The position numbers and the translations under genes are program-made. A stretch of 7,606 bases of DNA, taken from the NCBI GenBank assembly GCA_020024075.1, contig JAHHUJ010000095.1, forward strand, positions 1-7,606, given 5' to 3'. This DNA comes from Psychrobacter sp. GTDB taxonomy: Bacteria > Pseudomonadota > Gammaproteobacteria > Pseudomonadales > Moraxellaceae. Shown here in pieces: positions 1-6,498 of this stretch. Position 1 is the stretch's first letter; each line of letters starts with the position of its first letter. The notes beneath the pieces are model-generated. The model searched no databases and was not told the origin of the DNA. It was given only the letters and a program-made list of their open reading frames with translations.

Positions 1-1058
1 GAACCCTAGTGGCCCATGGGTTAGCGGCTATACGCGAAGGTCGCTGCTCATTGGGTATTTTGGCCTTGCTGGAGCTTGCTGGGCGTGATCCTCAGAAGAT
101 GAGCGTACAAGACTTTGGCTTCGTGATTGGGCCTCGTATCAATGCTGCTGGGCGCATGGACAATATGCGTATTGGTATTGAGTGCTTGATGGCAGATAGT
201 ATGCAGGAGGCAAAACGCTTAGCCTTTGAGCTAGATAAGCTCAATAAAGAGCGCCGCTTCGTAGAGGGCGGAATGCGTGAGCAAGCCGATGATATCCTGC
301 GTCAGTTACAATCATCTGAGCAGCAGGCTGCAGATGTTAATGCTAAGACAAAGCCAAATGACTTACGCAGCTTGATTCTATATCAAGATGACTGGCATCA
401 AGGGGTTATTGGGATTGTGGCTGGCCGCCTAAAAGAGACGCACTATCGACCAGCGATTGTGTTCGCTCCTGCTGATGATGCTAAGGTGGGGGCGGAAGAT
501 GCAATCAAAGGGTCGGCTCGATCTATCCCAGGTATTCATATCCGAGATGCTATTGAGAGTATTGCTGAGAGTCACCCTGAGCTGATTACTCATTTTGGCG
601 GTCATGCTATGGCAGCAGGTCTTACCCTCAAAAAGAAAGATTTTAAGGCCTTTGCCGAAGCATTTGAGCAGTTAATGCAAAAGTTGGAGGCCTCAGTATT
701 TGAAGAAGAACAGTTTACTGATGGGGAGCTGGTAGCAGAGGACTTTAGTTTGCAGTTTGTTGAGGCGTTAACCCACAGTCATATCTGGGGTCATGGCTTT
801 GTGGCCCCGCAATTTGATGGGCTGTTTGAGGTCTTGGACAGCCGAATTTTGAAAGACAAGCATTTAAAGCTTTCTTTAAAATATCCTGATGTATTGTATC
901 CAGTAGATGCCATTTGGTTTAACTATGATACAGATAAATGGGATTATAGGGCCAAAGAGGTGCACGTACTGTTTGAGCTAGATATTAATGAATGGAATGG
1001 CAATCAAAACATTCAAATGATGGTTAAGGATTTAGCGGTAACTCAGATAGTGCCTTAA
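1..1058 (+). CDS. recJ: RecJ single-stranded-DNA 5'-3' exonuclease, C-terminal part (5' end outside window)
   Basis: RecJ degrades single-stranded DNA 5' to 3' in RecF-pathway recombination, mismatch repair and base-excision repair in the cytoplasm. The frame is open to the left edge; the first complete codon is at 3-5. About 351 residues remain. By comparison with E. coli RecJ (577 residues) roughly the first 225-235 are missing, including the DHH motifs that bind catalytic metal. Family landmarks in order, in fragment numbering: GPRINAAGRM at 43-52, DDWHQGVIGI at 130-139, a GSARSIPGIHIRDA stretch near 170-183, and FGGHAMAAGL at 198-207, the DHHA1 signature. The C-terminal OB-like domain follows and ends in LDINEWNGNQNIQ, close to the E. 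coli end. Compared with E. coli there are short polar insertions near 103-120 and 157-168. The GTG at 9-11 is an internal codon, not the start. The stop codon lies in a 14-bp tandem duplication. Confidence 0.97.
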   Translation, partial: TLVAHGLAAIREGRCSLGILALLELAGRDPQKMSVQDFGFVIGPRINAAGRMDNMRIGIECLMADSMQEAKRLAFELDKLNKERRFVEGGMREQADDILRQLQSSEQQAADVNAKTKPNDLRSLILYQDDWHQGVIGIVAGRLKETHYRPAIVFAPADDAKVGAEDAIKGSARSIPGIHIRDAIESIAESHPELITHFGGHAMAAGLTLKKKDFKAFAEAFEQLMQKLEASVFEEEQFTDGELVAEDFSLQFVEALTHSHIWGHGFVAPQFDGLFEVLDSRILKDKHLKLSLKYPDVLYPVDAIWFNYDTDKWDYRAKEVHVLFELDINEWNGNQNIQMMVKDLAVTQIVP

Positions 1059-1072
1059 AGATAGTGCCTTAA
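1045..1072. repeat. Perfect 14-bp tandem duplication across the recJ stop codon
   Basis: AGATAGTGCCTTAA occurs at 1045-1058 and again, directly adjacent, at 1059-1072. The first copy is the last codons and TAA stop of recJ, so the second copy lies in the 3' untranslated region and leaves the protein unchanged. This looks like a recent slippage-type duplication. A short direct repeat CCTAGCT (1077-1083 and 1086-1092) and a 6-bp inverted repeat CCCTAG/CTAGGG (1076-1081 and 1095-1100) follow just downstream. Confidence 0.9.
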
Positions 1073-1138
1073 ATGCCCTAGCTCACCTAGCTGACTAGGG
1101 TTAATAAGCGTATAGCTAATAAAATTTGACCACCAATT

Positions 1139-1175
1139 AAGAGCCTAGACTGTGACGTTTAGGCTCTTTTTATTC
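1139..1175 (+). terminator. Intrinsic terminator of recJ
   Basis: AAGAGCCTA (1139-1147) pairs perfectly with TAGGCTCTT (1160-1168). The stem can extend inward through a G-T, an A-T and a C-G pair to a 6-base loop. It is followed on the + strand by a T-rich run (TTTTTATTCT including the stem end). On the - strand the sequence after the stem is TTAATTGG, a weaker tail, so the element mainly serves recJ. It sits in the gap between recJ and the convergent TRIC-family gene. Confidence 0.88.
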
Positions 1176-1184
1176 TATAAGCCA

Positions 1185-1820
1185 CTAATCTACTACGCGA
1201 ATAGAAGGTAAGTGCCAGTCGAAAACCAGTGCTAATATACGAATAAAAAAAATAATAGCCACTGTTAATAAGTCATTAATACCTGGCTCGATACCAATGG
1301 CTTGCATCACAAAATAACAGCATGAGCCTATTACGCTAGCCGTAATATAAATTTCTCTTTGCAGTACCAAAGGAATTTCATTACAGATAATATCTCGAAC
1401 CATACCACCGACAATAGCGGTACAGACCGCCATCAAAACTGCAATCGCTGGGGCAACGCCTTGTGAAAGGGCAACTTTTAAACCAATGACACTGAATGCG
1501 GCAAGACCAATGGCATCAAAAAACTTTAATGCGGTGTCGATTTTATGATAAAGATGAAAGAATATTTGAAGAATTAAAGAGGTAATGGTAATCACGATGA
1601 TGTAATTTAAGTCTGTCATCCAAAACAGAGGATGGCGATCTATTATTACATCACGAATGGTACCGCCACCGATAGCATTTGCCATAGAGACCAAGATACA
1701 ACCGGCGATATCAAATCCTTTGTGCTGAGCAAGTAGGGTGCCAGCAATGGCACAGGCAATGACACCGACCATATCGAATAGATAAATTAATAGGTCTGGA
1801 GTAAGGTAATAACTGGGCAT
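1185..1820 (-). CDS. TRIC/YadS-type (UPF0126) inner-membrane protein
   Basis: The 211-residue product is almost entirely hydrophobic, with about seven predicted membrane segments, and is built as two tandem repeats of the family once called UPF0126 and annotated in Pfam as glycine transporter. Repeat 1 spans about 15-95 and carries GGGTIRD at 51-57. Repeat 2 spans about 100-185 and carries VGGMVRD at 137-143. The REIYITASVIG stretch after repeat 2 also matches E. coli YadS/YicG-like proteins, and the length is normal for the family. Bacterial and archaeal homologues of eukaryotic TRIC channels have this fold and form trimeric cation channels. The true substrate here (K+/Na+ channel or glycine transport) cannot be told from sequence. 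The ATG at 1818-1820 has only a weak Shine-Dalgarno sequence. The gene stands alone, separated from sspB by a terminator. Confidence 0.9.
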   Translation of the reverse strand: MPSYYLTPDLLIYLFDMVGVIACAIAGTLLAQHKGFDIAGCILVSMANAIGGGTIRDVIIDRHPLFWMTDLNYIIVITITSLILQIFFHLYHKIDTALKFFDAIGLAAFSVIGLKVALSQGVAPAIAVLMAVCTAIVGGMVRDIICNEIPLVLQREIYITASVIGSCCYFVMQAIGIEPGINDLLTVAIIFFIRILALVFDWHLPSIRVVD

Positions 1821-1885
1821 GTTTCATCACACAATAAGTTAATGGGGTGGTTTATTATTCATAACATTACAACTATTTATTGGCG

Positions 1886-1914
1886 CAAATAAAAGGCCTC
1901 TAAAAAGAGACCTT
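1886..1914 (-). terminator. Intrinsic terminator of sspA-sspB
   Basis: Read on the - strand, AAGGTCTCT (1914-1906), a TTTT loop and AGAGGCCTT (1901-1893) form a 9-bp stem with one U-G wobble, followed by TTATTTG. On the + strand the same position is a C-A mismatch and no T tract follows, so the element is directional and fits the end of the sspAB transcript. It lies about 95 bases beyond the sspB stop. Confidence 0.8.
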
Positions 1915-1957
1915 GCTATTATTAAGGGTTTTGTACTATTTGGATAACTTAACTTAT

Positions 1958-1991
1958 AGTTAGCAGCTAATAGTAGTTAGTAGCTAATAGT
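1958..1991. repeat. 17-bp tandem repeat (two copies, 16/17 identical)
   Basis: AGTTAGCAGCTAATAGT at 1958-1974 is followed immediately by AGTTAGTAGCTAATAGT at 1975-1991, differing only at the seventh base. It lies between the sspB stop codon and its terminator, so it is in the 3' untranslated region of the sspAB message. No coding function is apparent; it is most simply a slippage duplication. Confidence 0.85.
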
Positions 1992-2009
1992 TTTGGGATA
2001 GTTCATTGT

Positions 2010-2453
2010 TTATTTTAGGATTTTTAGCCCTGCTTTTTTAGCCCGCTCTATGGTATCTGCCTTGGAAGCAGGAGTAGACTTAGTATTAGAAGGTTCAGGA
2101 TCTTCAGGGGTAAAGTTCTCATACTCTGAAGGATCAAATGGCATGACAATAGACTGATTTTCTTTGGCAAAAAGCGCCATTACAGCCTGCATAGGTATCC
2201 ACAGCTCACGAGAAACTCCGCCAAACCTAGCATTAAAGTTGATGTAATTATTATCAATATTCATATTACCTGTGGCTTGGCTGGCAATATTCAATACGAT
2301 TTGGCCATTTTGAACGTGCTCTGTTGGTATCACCAAATTATCTTGAGTGGCATCAACAAGCAAATAGGGGGTTAGCGAATTATCTTCTAGCCATTCATAA
2401 AAGGCTCTAATCATATAAGGGCGAGTAGGGGTTAATTTTAGCTCTTCTGTCAT
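2010..2453 (-). CDS. sspB: SspB, ClpXP adaptor for ssrA-tagged proteins
   Basis: SspB tethers ssrA-tagged and other substrates to the ClpX unfoldase and speeds their degradation by ClpXP in the cytoplasm. The 147-residue product matches E. coli SspB throughout the folded core: LTPTRPYMIRAFYEWLEDN at 7-25, QIVLNIASQATGN at 51-63 and INFNARFGGVSRELWIP at 71-87, which form the substrate-binding, dimeric domain (about 6-108). A flexible acidic and polar linker follows (about 109-140), then the C-terminal tail GLKILK at 142-147, equivalent to the E. coli ALRVVK-type ClpX-binding module. It is shorter than the E. coli protein (165), nearly all from a shorter linker. The start has a good Shine-Dalgarno site (GAGG in AGAGGTTACC). 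It lies 28 bases after sspA, in the usual sspA-sspB operon. Confidence 0.96.
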   Translation of the reverse strand: MTEELKLTPTRPYMIRAFYEWLEDNSLTPYLLVDATQDNLVIPTEHVQNGQIVLNIASQATGNMNIDNNYINFNARFGGVSRELWIPMQAVMALFAKENQSIVMPFDPSEYENFTPEDPEPSNTKSTPASKADTIERAKKAGLKILK

Positions 2454-2481
2454 GGTAACCTCTGTGATATTTTAAATTTAT

Positions 2482-3096
2482 TTATTCTATAGTTTGTAAA
2501 AAGCTTTCGCGTTCAAACAGCCGCTTTTGGTATTCAAGCAATGGTCGACATAAATGAGTCGGCAATTCTATCTGCATTTCATCCAAACGATATAGCATGG
2601 CTCCTAGCAGCACATCACACCAGCCAAATTCATCCGACATAAAATAGTTGGTTTGACCAAATATTGGGGACAAAGTGACTAAGGCATCGGATAGCTTATG
2701 ATGCGCAATTTTGGCCTGTTGCGGGTTAATGCTGTCTTTATGAGTTAATAAAATACGGCCAAGCTTTAACCAGTCATTTTGAATACGCCAAGCAAGTTGT
2801 CGTTGTAGCGCTTTTTGTTTAGGGCTATCAGGCAATAGTTTATGACCTTGATATCTGTCTTCTAAATACTCAAAAATAACATTAAGCTCATATAAGCTAA
2901 AATCCCGATGTACCAAAACTGGAAGGGTGTTGTAAGGATTTAACTCACGTAAATCTTCTGGTCGTTCACTATCAAGAAGCGATAAATAATACTTTACTTG
3001 TTTTTCTGCTAACAATAGTCGGACTACATGGCTATCGTAACCATCATCAGCATACAGCACTATCTGGCTGTCAGGAATGTCTTTAGGATCAATCAT
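2482..3096 (-). CDS. sspA: SspA, stringent starvation protein A (GST-fold RNA polymerase-associated regulator)
   Basis: In E. coli SspA binds RNA polymerase holoenzyme and helps the stationary-phase and acid-stress response. The 204-residue product has the expected glutathione-transferase fold: a thioredoxin-like N-domain at about 11-83, with LAEKQVKY near 29-36, LNPYNTLPVLVHRD at 52-65 (cis-proline P59) and YELNVIFEYLEDRY at 69-82, then an alpha-helical C-domain at about 92-200, with RIQNDW, FMSDEFGWCDVLLGAMLYRL and RLFERESFL matching E. coli SspA. The E. coli Pro84-His85-Pro86 motif falls at Gln83-Gly84-His85 here, so that surface differs. No catalytic glutathione-transferase residue is evident, as in other SspA proteins. 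It is first in the operon with sspB; the Shine-Dalgarno sequence is weak although a good promoter lies about 30 bases upstream of the start. Confidence 0.93.
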   Translation of the reverse strand: MIDPKDIPDSQIVLYADDGYDSHVVRLLLAEKQVKYYLSLLDSERPEDLRELNPYNTLPVLVHRDFSLYELNVIFEYLEDRYQGHKLLPDSPKQKALQRQLAWRIQNDWLKLGRILLTHKDSINPQQAKIAHHKLSDALVTLSPIFGQTNYFMSDEFGWCDVLLGAMLYRLDEMQIELPTHLCRPLLEYQKRLFERESFLQTIE

Positions 3097-3125
3097 AGAC
3101 TACATAAAGCAATGAATAGACTAGC

Positions 3126-3154
3126 ATAGTAACCAAACTGCTCAGGTTAATCAA
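3126..3154 (-). promoter_or_regulatory. Candidate sigma70 promoter of sspAB
   Basis: On the - strand TTGATT (3154-3149, 4 of 6 to the -35 consensus) is followed after exactly 17 bases by TACTAT (3131-3126, 4 of 6 to the -10 consensus). It lies between the petABC terminator and sspA and would give a leader of roughly 20-25 bases. Promoter calls from sequence alone are uncertain. Confidence 0.5.
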
Positions 3155-3180
3155 TTGCATAATCTTTACCAAATTTTATG

Positions 3181-3215
3181 CATAAAAAAAGACGATAGAT
3201 TTCTATCGTCTTTTT
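3181..3215 (-). terminator. Intrinsic terminator of petABC, symmetrical in both directions
   Basis: GACGATAG (3191-3198) pairs with CTATCGTC (3203-3210) around a 4-base loop. The flanking A run (3184-3190) and T run (3211-3215) extend the stem. On the - strand it ends in seven T residues, which fits transcription leaving petC; the + strand version has five T, so it could stop antisense transcription as well. It lies 36 bases past the petC stop. Confidence 0.92.
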
Positions 3216-3251
3216 ACTCAGTTCTCTATAGTTATTAAAAGCTAGTAGAGG

Positions 3252-3971
3252 TTACTTAACGTCTTTCCAGAACTCTTTATTTAATAGATAAACTGGGATT
3301 AATAAAACCAATAAGAAGATTATCACGAAGAAGCCGTAACGCATACGGTCTTCACGAACAGGCTCTGCCATCCAAGCCATGAAGTTGACTAGGTCACCCA
3401 CACGACTACGATATTCTTCTTCACCTAGCTCATTTTGTAAGTTAATTAGAACATGAGGCATCGCAGCGTTCTGTAGTACCAAGTTGTTGGCACCCCAAGG
3501 ACGACTTGGATCTTCATAGAAGCTTAGTAAGTAAGTATAAACCCAGTCATCACTACGTAAGCGAGTTTCTAGCGATAAATCTGGTGGTGGTGCACCAAAC
3601 CAACCTGCTTGAATGTCTGGATCAACACCGTTGTCAATGTGGTCGCCAATCTGATCAGAGGTCACCAATAAGTATTTTTCAACCAACTCAGGTGGAATAT
3701 CTAAGTCTTGAGCAATACGAGAGTGACGTACATATTTTGCAGTGTGACAGCCAGCACAGTAGTTCATGAACATGGTAGCACCACGTTGCAATGACCCTTT
3801 ATTAGAGAAGTCGATTGGGGCAGTGCTACAAGCTAGATGCTCTACCACACCATCTGCGTTGGTGAAGGTACCACAGCCATCACCACCTGCCGCTTGGGCA
3901 GAGGTCGTGGCGGCTAGTGTTAAGGCAACACCAAATCCGAAGCCGGTCAATGATTTAGTTAAAGCACTCAT
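3252..3971 (-). CDS. petC: Cytochrome c1 of the ubiquinol-cytochrome c reductase (bc1) complex
   Basis: Cytochrome c1 takes electrons from the Rieske centre and passes them to a soluble or membrane cytochrome c on the periplasmic side. The 239-residue product has a Sec signal peptide (hydrophobic 9-22, likely cleavage after AQA near 27), the haem-attachment motif CAGCH at 72-76, the conserved WFGAPPPDLSL at 124-134, the axial methionine M171 in AAMPHVL, and one C-terminal membrane anchor at about 213-230 ending in NKEFWKDVK, as in Pseudomonas. Two features stand out: an extra cysteine pair C33 and C48 just after the signal peptide, and a short link (about 40 residues) between M171 and the anchor where Pseudomonas-type proteins carry a longer loop. 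The ATG overlaps the petB stop by one base (TAATG), with GGAGG six bases upstream inside petB, so translation is probably coupled. Confidence 0.97.
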   Translation of the reverse strand: MSALTKSLTGFGFGVALTLAATTSAQAAGGDGCGTFTNADGVVEHLACSTAPIDFSNKGSLQRGATMFMNYCAGCHTAKYVRHSRIAQDLDIPPELVEKYLLVTSDQIGDHIDNGVDPDIQAGWFGAPPPDLSLETRLRSDDWVYTYLLSFYEDPSRPWGANNLVLQNAAMPHVLINLQNELGEEEYRSRVGDLVNFMAWMAEPVREDRMRYGFFVIIFLLVLLIPVYLLNKEFWKDVK

Positions 3972-5197
3972 TAGTGACCTCCAGTAACGCGTTCAGGTGG
4001 CTGCTTACATGTCTCAATTGATGTGTAAATTGGCATCAATAAGAAATATAAGAAGTACAAGATAGTAAAGATACGACCTAGGATAGTGTTAATTGGAGTA
4101 GCAGGTGCCACGCCTAAGTAACCTAATACCAGGAAGCTAACTACGAAGATACCTAGAGCAATCTTAGATAAGATACCTTTGTAACGGATAGACTTCACAG
4201 GTGAACGGTCTAACCAAGGTAGTAAGAATAGCATGGCAATCGCGCCACCCATAGCAATAACACCACCTAACTTATCTGGAACCGCACGTAAGATTGCATA
4301 GAATGGAGTGTAGTACCAAACTGGTGCAATATGTGGTGGTGTTTTCAGAGCGTTTGCTACTTCGAAGTTTGGTTTTTCTAAGAAGAAACCACCGCCTTCT
4401 GGGAAGAAGAATACCACAGCAAAGAAGATGATGAAGAAGACCACGATACCAACCATGTCATGCACAGTGTAGTAAGGGTGGAATGCAACACCGTCTAAAG
4501 GCACGCCATTTTTATCTTTAAGCTTCTTGATATCAACGCCGTCAGGGTTGTTTGAACCTACGTGGTGTAGCGCCACTAAGTGGATAAATACTAGACCAAC
4601 TAATATCAGAGGAATTGCCACAACGTGAAGGGCGAAGAAACGGTTTAGAGTAATACCAGAGATTAGGTAGTCACCACGAACCCATTCAGCAAGGCCGTCA
4701 CCAATAACAGGAATAGCCGCAGGTAAGTTAAGAATAACCTGAACACCCCAGTACGACATATTACCCCAAGGTAGTAGATACCCGAAGAAGCCTTCCGCCA
4801 TTAGACATAGGTAGATACCCATACCAATTAACCAGATAAGCTCACGAGGCTTCTTATATGAGCCGTAGAGCATACCGCGGAACATATGTAGGTAGACCAC
4901 CACGAAGAAGGCAGAAGCACCGGTAGAGTGCATATAACGAATCAACCAACCGCCTTTTACATCACGCATGATGTATTCAACAGAGGCAAATGCGCCTTCA
5001 GCACTGGGGTTAAACATCATGGTTAGCCAAATACCAGTCACTAACTGGTTGACTAACACAATCATTGATAACACACCGAAGAAGTACCAAAAGTTAAAGT
5101 TTTTTGGCGCGTAGTACTTTGACATATGATATTCATACGTCTCAGTAGCGGGGAAGCGGGCATCAACCCAGCTCATCATTTTTTTACCAAAACTCAT
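3971..5197 (-). CDS. petB: Cytochrome b of the bc1 complex
   Basis: Cytochrome b is the membrane core of the bc1 complex. It holds two b haems and the Qo and Qi quinone sites and drives the proton-translocating Q cycle in the inner membrane. The 408-residue product has the usual eight membrane segments and is full length and unfused. Haem ligand pairs are H90/H104 (13 residues between) and H191/H206 (14 between, the spacing I recall for beta- and gammaproteobacterial proteins). GYLLPWGNMSYWG at 139-151 and HHVGSNNPDG at 211-220 are family signatures. The Qo-site PEWY motif is PVWY at 292-295, so the usual glutamate is valine. The start ATG is two bases after the petA stop, with a strong GGGGAGG Shine-Dalgarno site inside the end of petA. 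Confidence 0.98.
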   Translation of the reverse strand: MSFGKKMMSWVDARFPATETYEYHMSKYYAPKNFNFWYFFGVLSMIVLVNQLVTGIWLTMMFNPSAEGAFASVEYIMRDVKGGWLIRYMHSTGASAFFVVVYLHMFRGMLYGSYKKPRELIWLIGMGIYLCLMAEGFFGYLLPWGNMSYWGVQVILNLPAAIPVIGDGLAEWVRGDYLISGITLNRFFALHVVAIPLILVGLVFIHLVALHHVGSNNPDGVDIKKLKDKNGVPLDGVAFHPYYTVHDMVGIVVFFIIFFAVVFFFPEGGGFFLEKPNFEVANALKTPPHIAPVWYYTPFYAILRAVPDKLGGVIAMGGAIAMLFLLPWLDRSPVKSIRYKGILSKIALGIFVVSFLVLGYLGVAPATPINTILGRIFTILYFLYFLLMPIYTSIETCKQPPERVTGGH

Positions 5198-5199
5198 GA

Positions 5200-5784
5200 T
5201 TATGCCTCCCCAACAGTTAAGATAGGACCATCTACGCTGTATTCTGGTACTGGTAAGTTAGTCGGAGCAGGTACACCACTGTATACACGGCCAGCTAGGT
5301 CGTATTTCGAGCCATGGCAAGGGCAGAAGAATCCGCCGAACCAGCTATCACCACCTAAATCAGCAGCGCCTACTTCTGGACGGTAGTTAGGTGCACACCC
5401 TAGATGGGTACAAACTCCTTCTACCACTAAAACGCTAGGCTCGCGTGAGCGAGTAACGTTCTTGGCATACTCAGGCTGTATTGAAGCATCCGAATTTGGA
5501 TCACTTAGCTGAGGAGTCACCTTCTCTAAGTTAGCAACCATCTCTTCGGTACGCTTAACGACAAAAATTGGCTTACCGCGATATTTAACCACAATCATTT
5601 GGCCATCTTCGATAGCACTAATGTCTTGTGTTACGGCAGCACCTGCAGCTTCGGCCTTCGCACTTGGGTACCAAGAGCGCACGAATGGTGTGGCCACCGA
5701 AGCAACCCCAACTGCGCCTATAGCGGCAGTTGAAGCGATCAAAACTCTACGGCGTTTTATGTTGACGCCTTCGGCATGGCTCAT
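5200..5784 (-). CDS. petA: Rieske iron-sulfur protein of the bc1 complex
   Basis: The Rieske subunit oxidises ubiquinol at the Qo site and passes the electron to cytochrome c1; its head faces the periplasm on a single N-terminal anchor. The 194-residue product has a twin-arginine stretch KRRRVLI at 10-16 before a hydrophobic anchor (about 14-34), indicating Tat export without cleavage. The cluster motifs are CTHLGC at 125-130 and CPCHGS at 154-159. Ligands are C125, H127, C154 and H157, and C130 and C156 form the usual disulfide. GRVYSGVPAPTNLPVPEY near 165-182 is the proline loop region. An in-frame ATG 27 bases upstream (5809-5811) has no Shine-Dalgarno site, whereas the chosen ATG follows GGAGGA by 8 bases, so the shorter start is preferred. 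It is the first gene of petABC. Confidence 0.96.
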   Translation of the reverse strand: MSHAEGVNIKRRRVLIASTAAIGAVGVASVATPFVRSWYPSAKAEAAGAAVTQDISAIEDGQMIVVKYRGKPIFVVKRTEEMVANLEKVTPQLSDPNSDASIQPEYAKNVTRSREPSVLVVEGVCTHLGCAPNYRPEVGAADLGGDSWFGGFFCPCHGSKYDLAGRVYSGVPAPTNLPVPEYSVDGPILTVGEA

Positions 5785-6012
5785 TAAAAACTTCCTCCAG
5801 ATAAAAGTCATGAAAAGACGAGGCTTAGTATATAAGTTACTCGCTACATTTCATACTGGTATGTAAAACCCAATGCAATAAGAAGACAATAACGTTTATT
5901 CCATAGTGTTATTTGTCATTAATAATAAATGTTGGGTTACATTGGCTTTGCCTAATATTACTAATTGTGTCTATTCTAAGCTATTTTAGTAATAAAATAA
6001 ATTCGCTTCTGT
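5785..6012 (-). promoter_or_regulatory. petABC upstream region with a weak candidate promoter
   Basis: This is the AT-rich, non-coding stretch between petA and the rpsI terminator; with that terminator it makes about 306 bases without a gene. The best sigma70-like match on the - strand is TTGCAT (5878-5873), 17 bases, TATGAA (5855-5850), only 3 and 4 matches of 6. A 12-base interrupted palindrome CATAC-TG-GTATG (5852-5863) overlaps the -10 and spacer and could be an operator. AATGT/ACATT (5928-5932 and 5939-5943) could form a small hairpin. I see no gene, tRNA or recognisable regulator box (FNR, ArcA). Confidence 0.35.
5793..5798 (-). promoter_or_regulatory. Strong Shine-Dalgarno site that fixes the petA start
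   Basis: GGAGGA on the - strand sits 8 bases before the ATG at 5782-5784. The site lies inside the reading frame of the alternative upstream ATG (5809-5811), which has none of its own, so the downstream ATG is the better start. Confidence 0.8.
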
Positions 6013-6050
6013 AAAAATAAAAAAACCCTTGAGTCAACAAGGGTTTTTTT
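6013..6050 (-). terminator. Intrinsic terminator of rplM-rpsI
   Basis: A run of seven A and CCCTTG (6019-6031) pairs perfectly with CAAGGG and seven T (6038-6050) around a 6-base AGTCAA loop. On the - strand the stem ends in seven T followed by ATTTTTAC, the textbook form. It lies about 40 bases past the rpsI stop and separates the ribosomal operon from petABC. The reverse direction also ends in seven T, so it may be bidirectional. Confidence 0.93.
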
Positions 6051-6090
6051 AATATTAAATAAGCAAATAACACTCTGCTTATATAATAAA

Positions 6091-6477
6091 TTAACGCTTA
6101 GAGAATTGAGGACGTTTACGCGCTTTGCGTAGACCCAATTTCTTACGTTCAACTTGACGCGAGTCACGAGTAACGAAACCAGCTTCTTTAAGAGCAGACT
6201 TAAGCGTTTCGTCAGATTCGATTAGCGCGCGAGTGATACCATGACGGATAGCACCGGCTTGACCATTGATACCACCACCTTTAACAGTAGCGTAGATATC
6301 ATATGACTCAGCTGAATCAAGTAATTCTAGTGGTTGACGAACAACCATGCGTGAAGTTTCACGACCGAAGTATTCATCAAGTGGTTTGCCGTTGATAACG
6401 ATGTTGCCAGTACCTTTTGATAAAAAGACACGGGCAGTTGACGTTTTACGACGACCAGTTCCGTAATTGCGTTCCAT
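6091..6477 (-). CDS. rpsI: 30S ribosomal protein S9 (uS9)
   Basis: S9 is a 30S head protein whose C-terminal tail reaches the P site and touches the tRNA anticodon stem. The 128-residue product has the usual length (E. coli 130). It opens with NYGTGRRKTSTARVFL (4-19), carries the family signature GGGINGQAGAIRHGI at 67-81, and ends in a basic tail, KKLGLRKARKRPQFSKR, with the conserved terminal SKR. The ATG is preceded by AGGAG at normal spacing. It lies 21 bases downstream of rplM, the normal operon order, and is followed by a strong terminator. Confidence 0.98.
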   Translation of the reverse strand: MERNYGTGRRKTSTARVFLSKGTGNIVINGKPLDEYFGRETSRMVVRQPLELLDSAESYDIYATVKGGGINGQAGAIRHGITRALIESDETLKSALKEAGFVTRDSRQVERKKLGLRKARKRPQFSKR

Positions 6478-6498
6478 AACTTACTCCTGATTATGCGA

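Noticed and set aside
9..11. GTG as a start codon of a shorter recJ-like gene
   Set aside because: The frame continues open to the left edge and the following residues align to the middle of RecJ, so this is an internal codon of a gene cut by the window.
3506..3987. Two + strand reading frames opposite cytochrome c1 (3506-3769 and 3766-3987)
   Set aside because: They lie antisense to a clear petC gene, have no recognisable domain, and are explained by its codon use.
5785..5811. Nine-residue longer N-terminus for the Rieske protein
   Set aside because: The upstream ATG has no Shine-Dalgarno sequence, the strong GGAGGA site serves the downstream ATG, and the twin-arginine signal fits better near the shorter N-terminus.
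5126..5866. Two + strand reading frames opposite petB/petA (5126-5386 and 5621-5866)
   Set aside because: Antisense to well-conserved genes, with proline- and alanine-rich products typical of shadow frames and no family resemblance.
5976..6167. A 63-codon - strand frame overlapping the end of rpsI
   Set aside because: It overlaps rpsI in another frame and runs through the rpsI terminator hairpin; the product is not protein-like.
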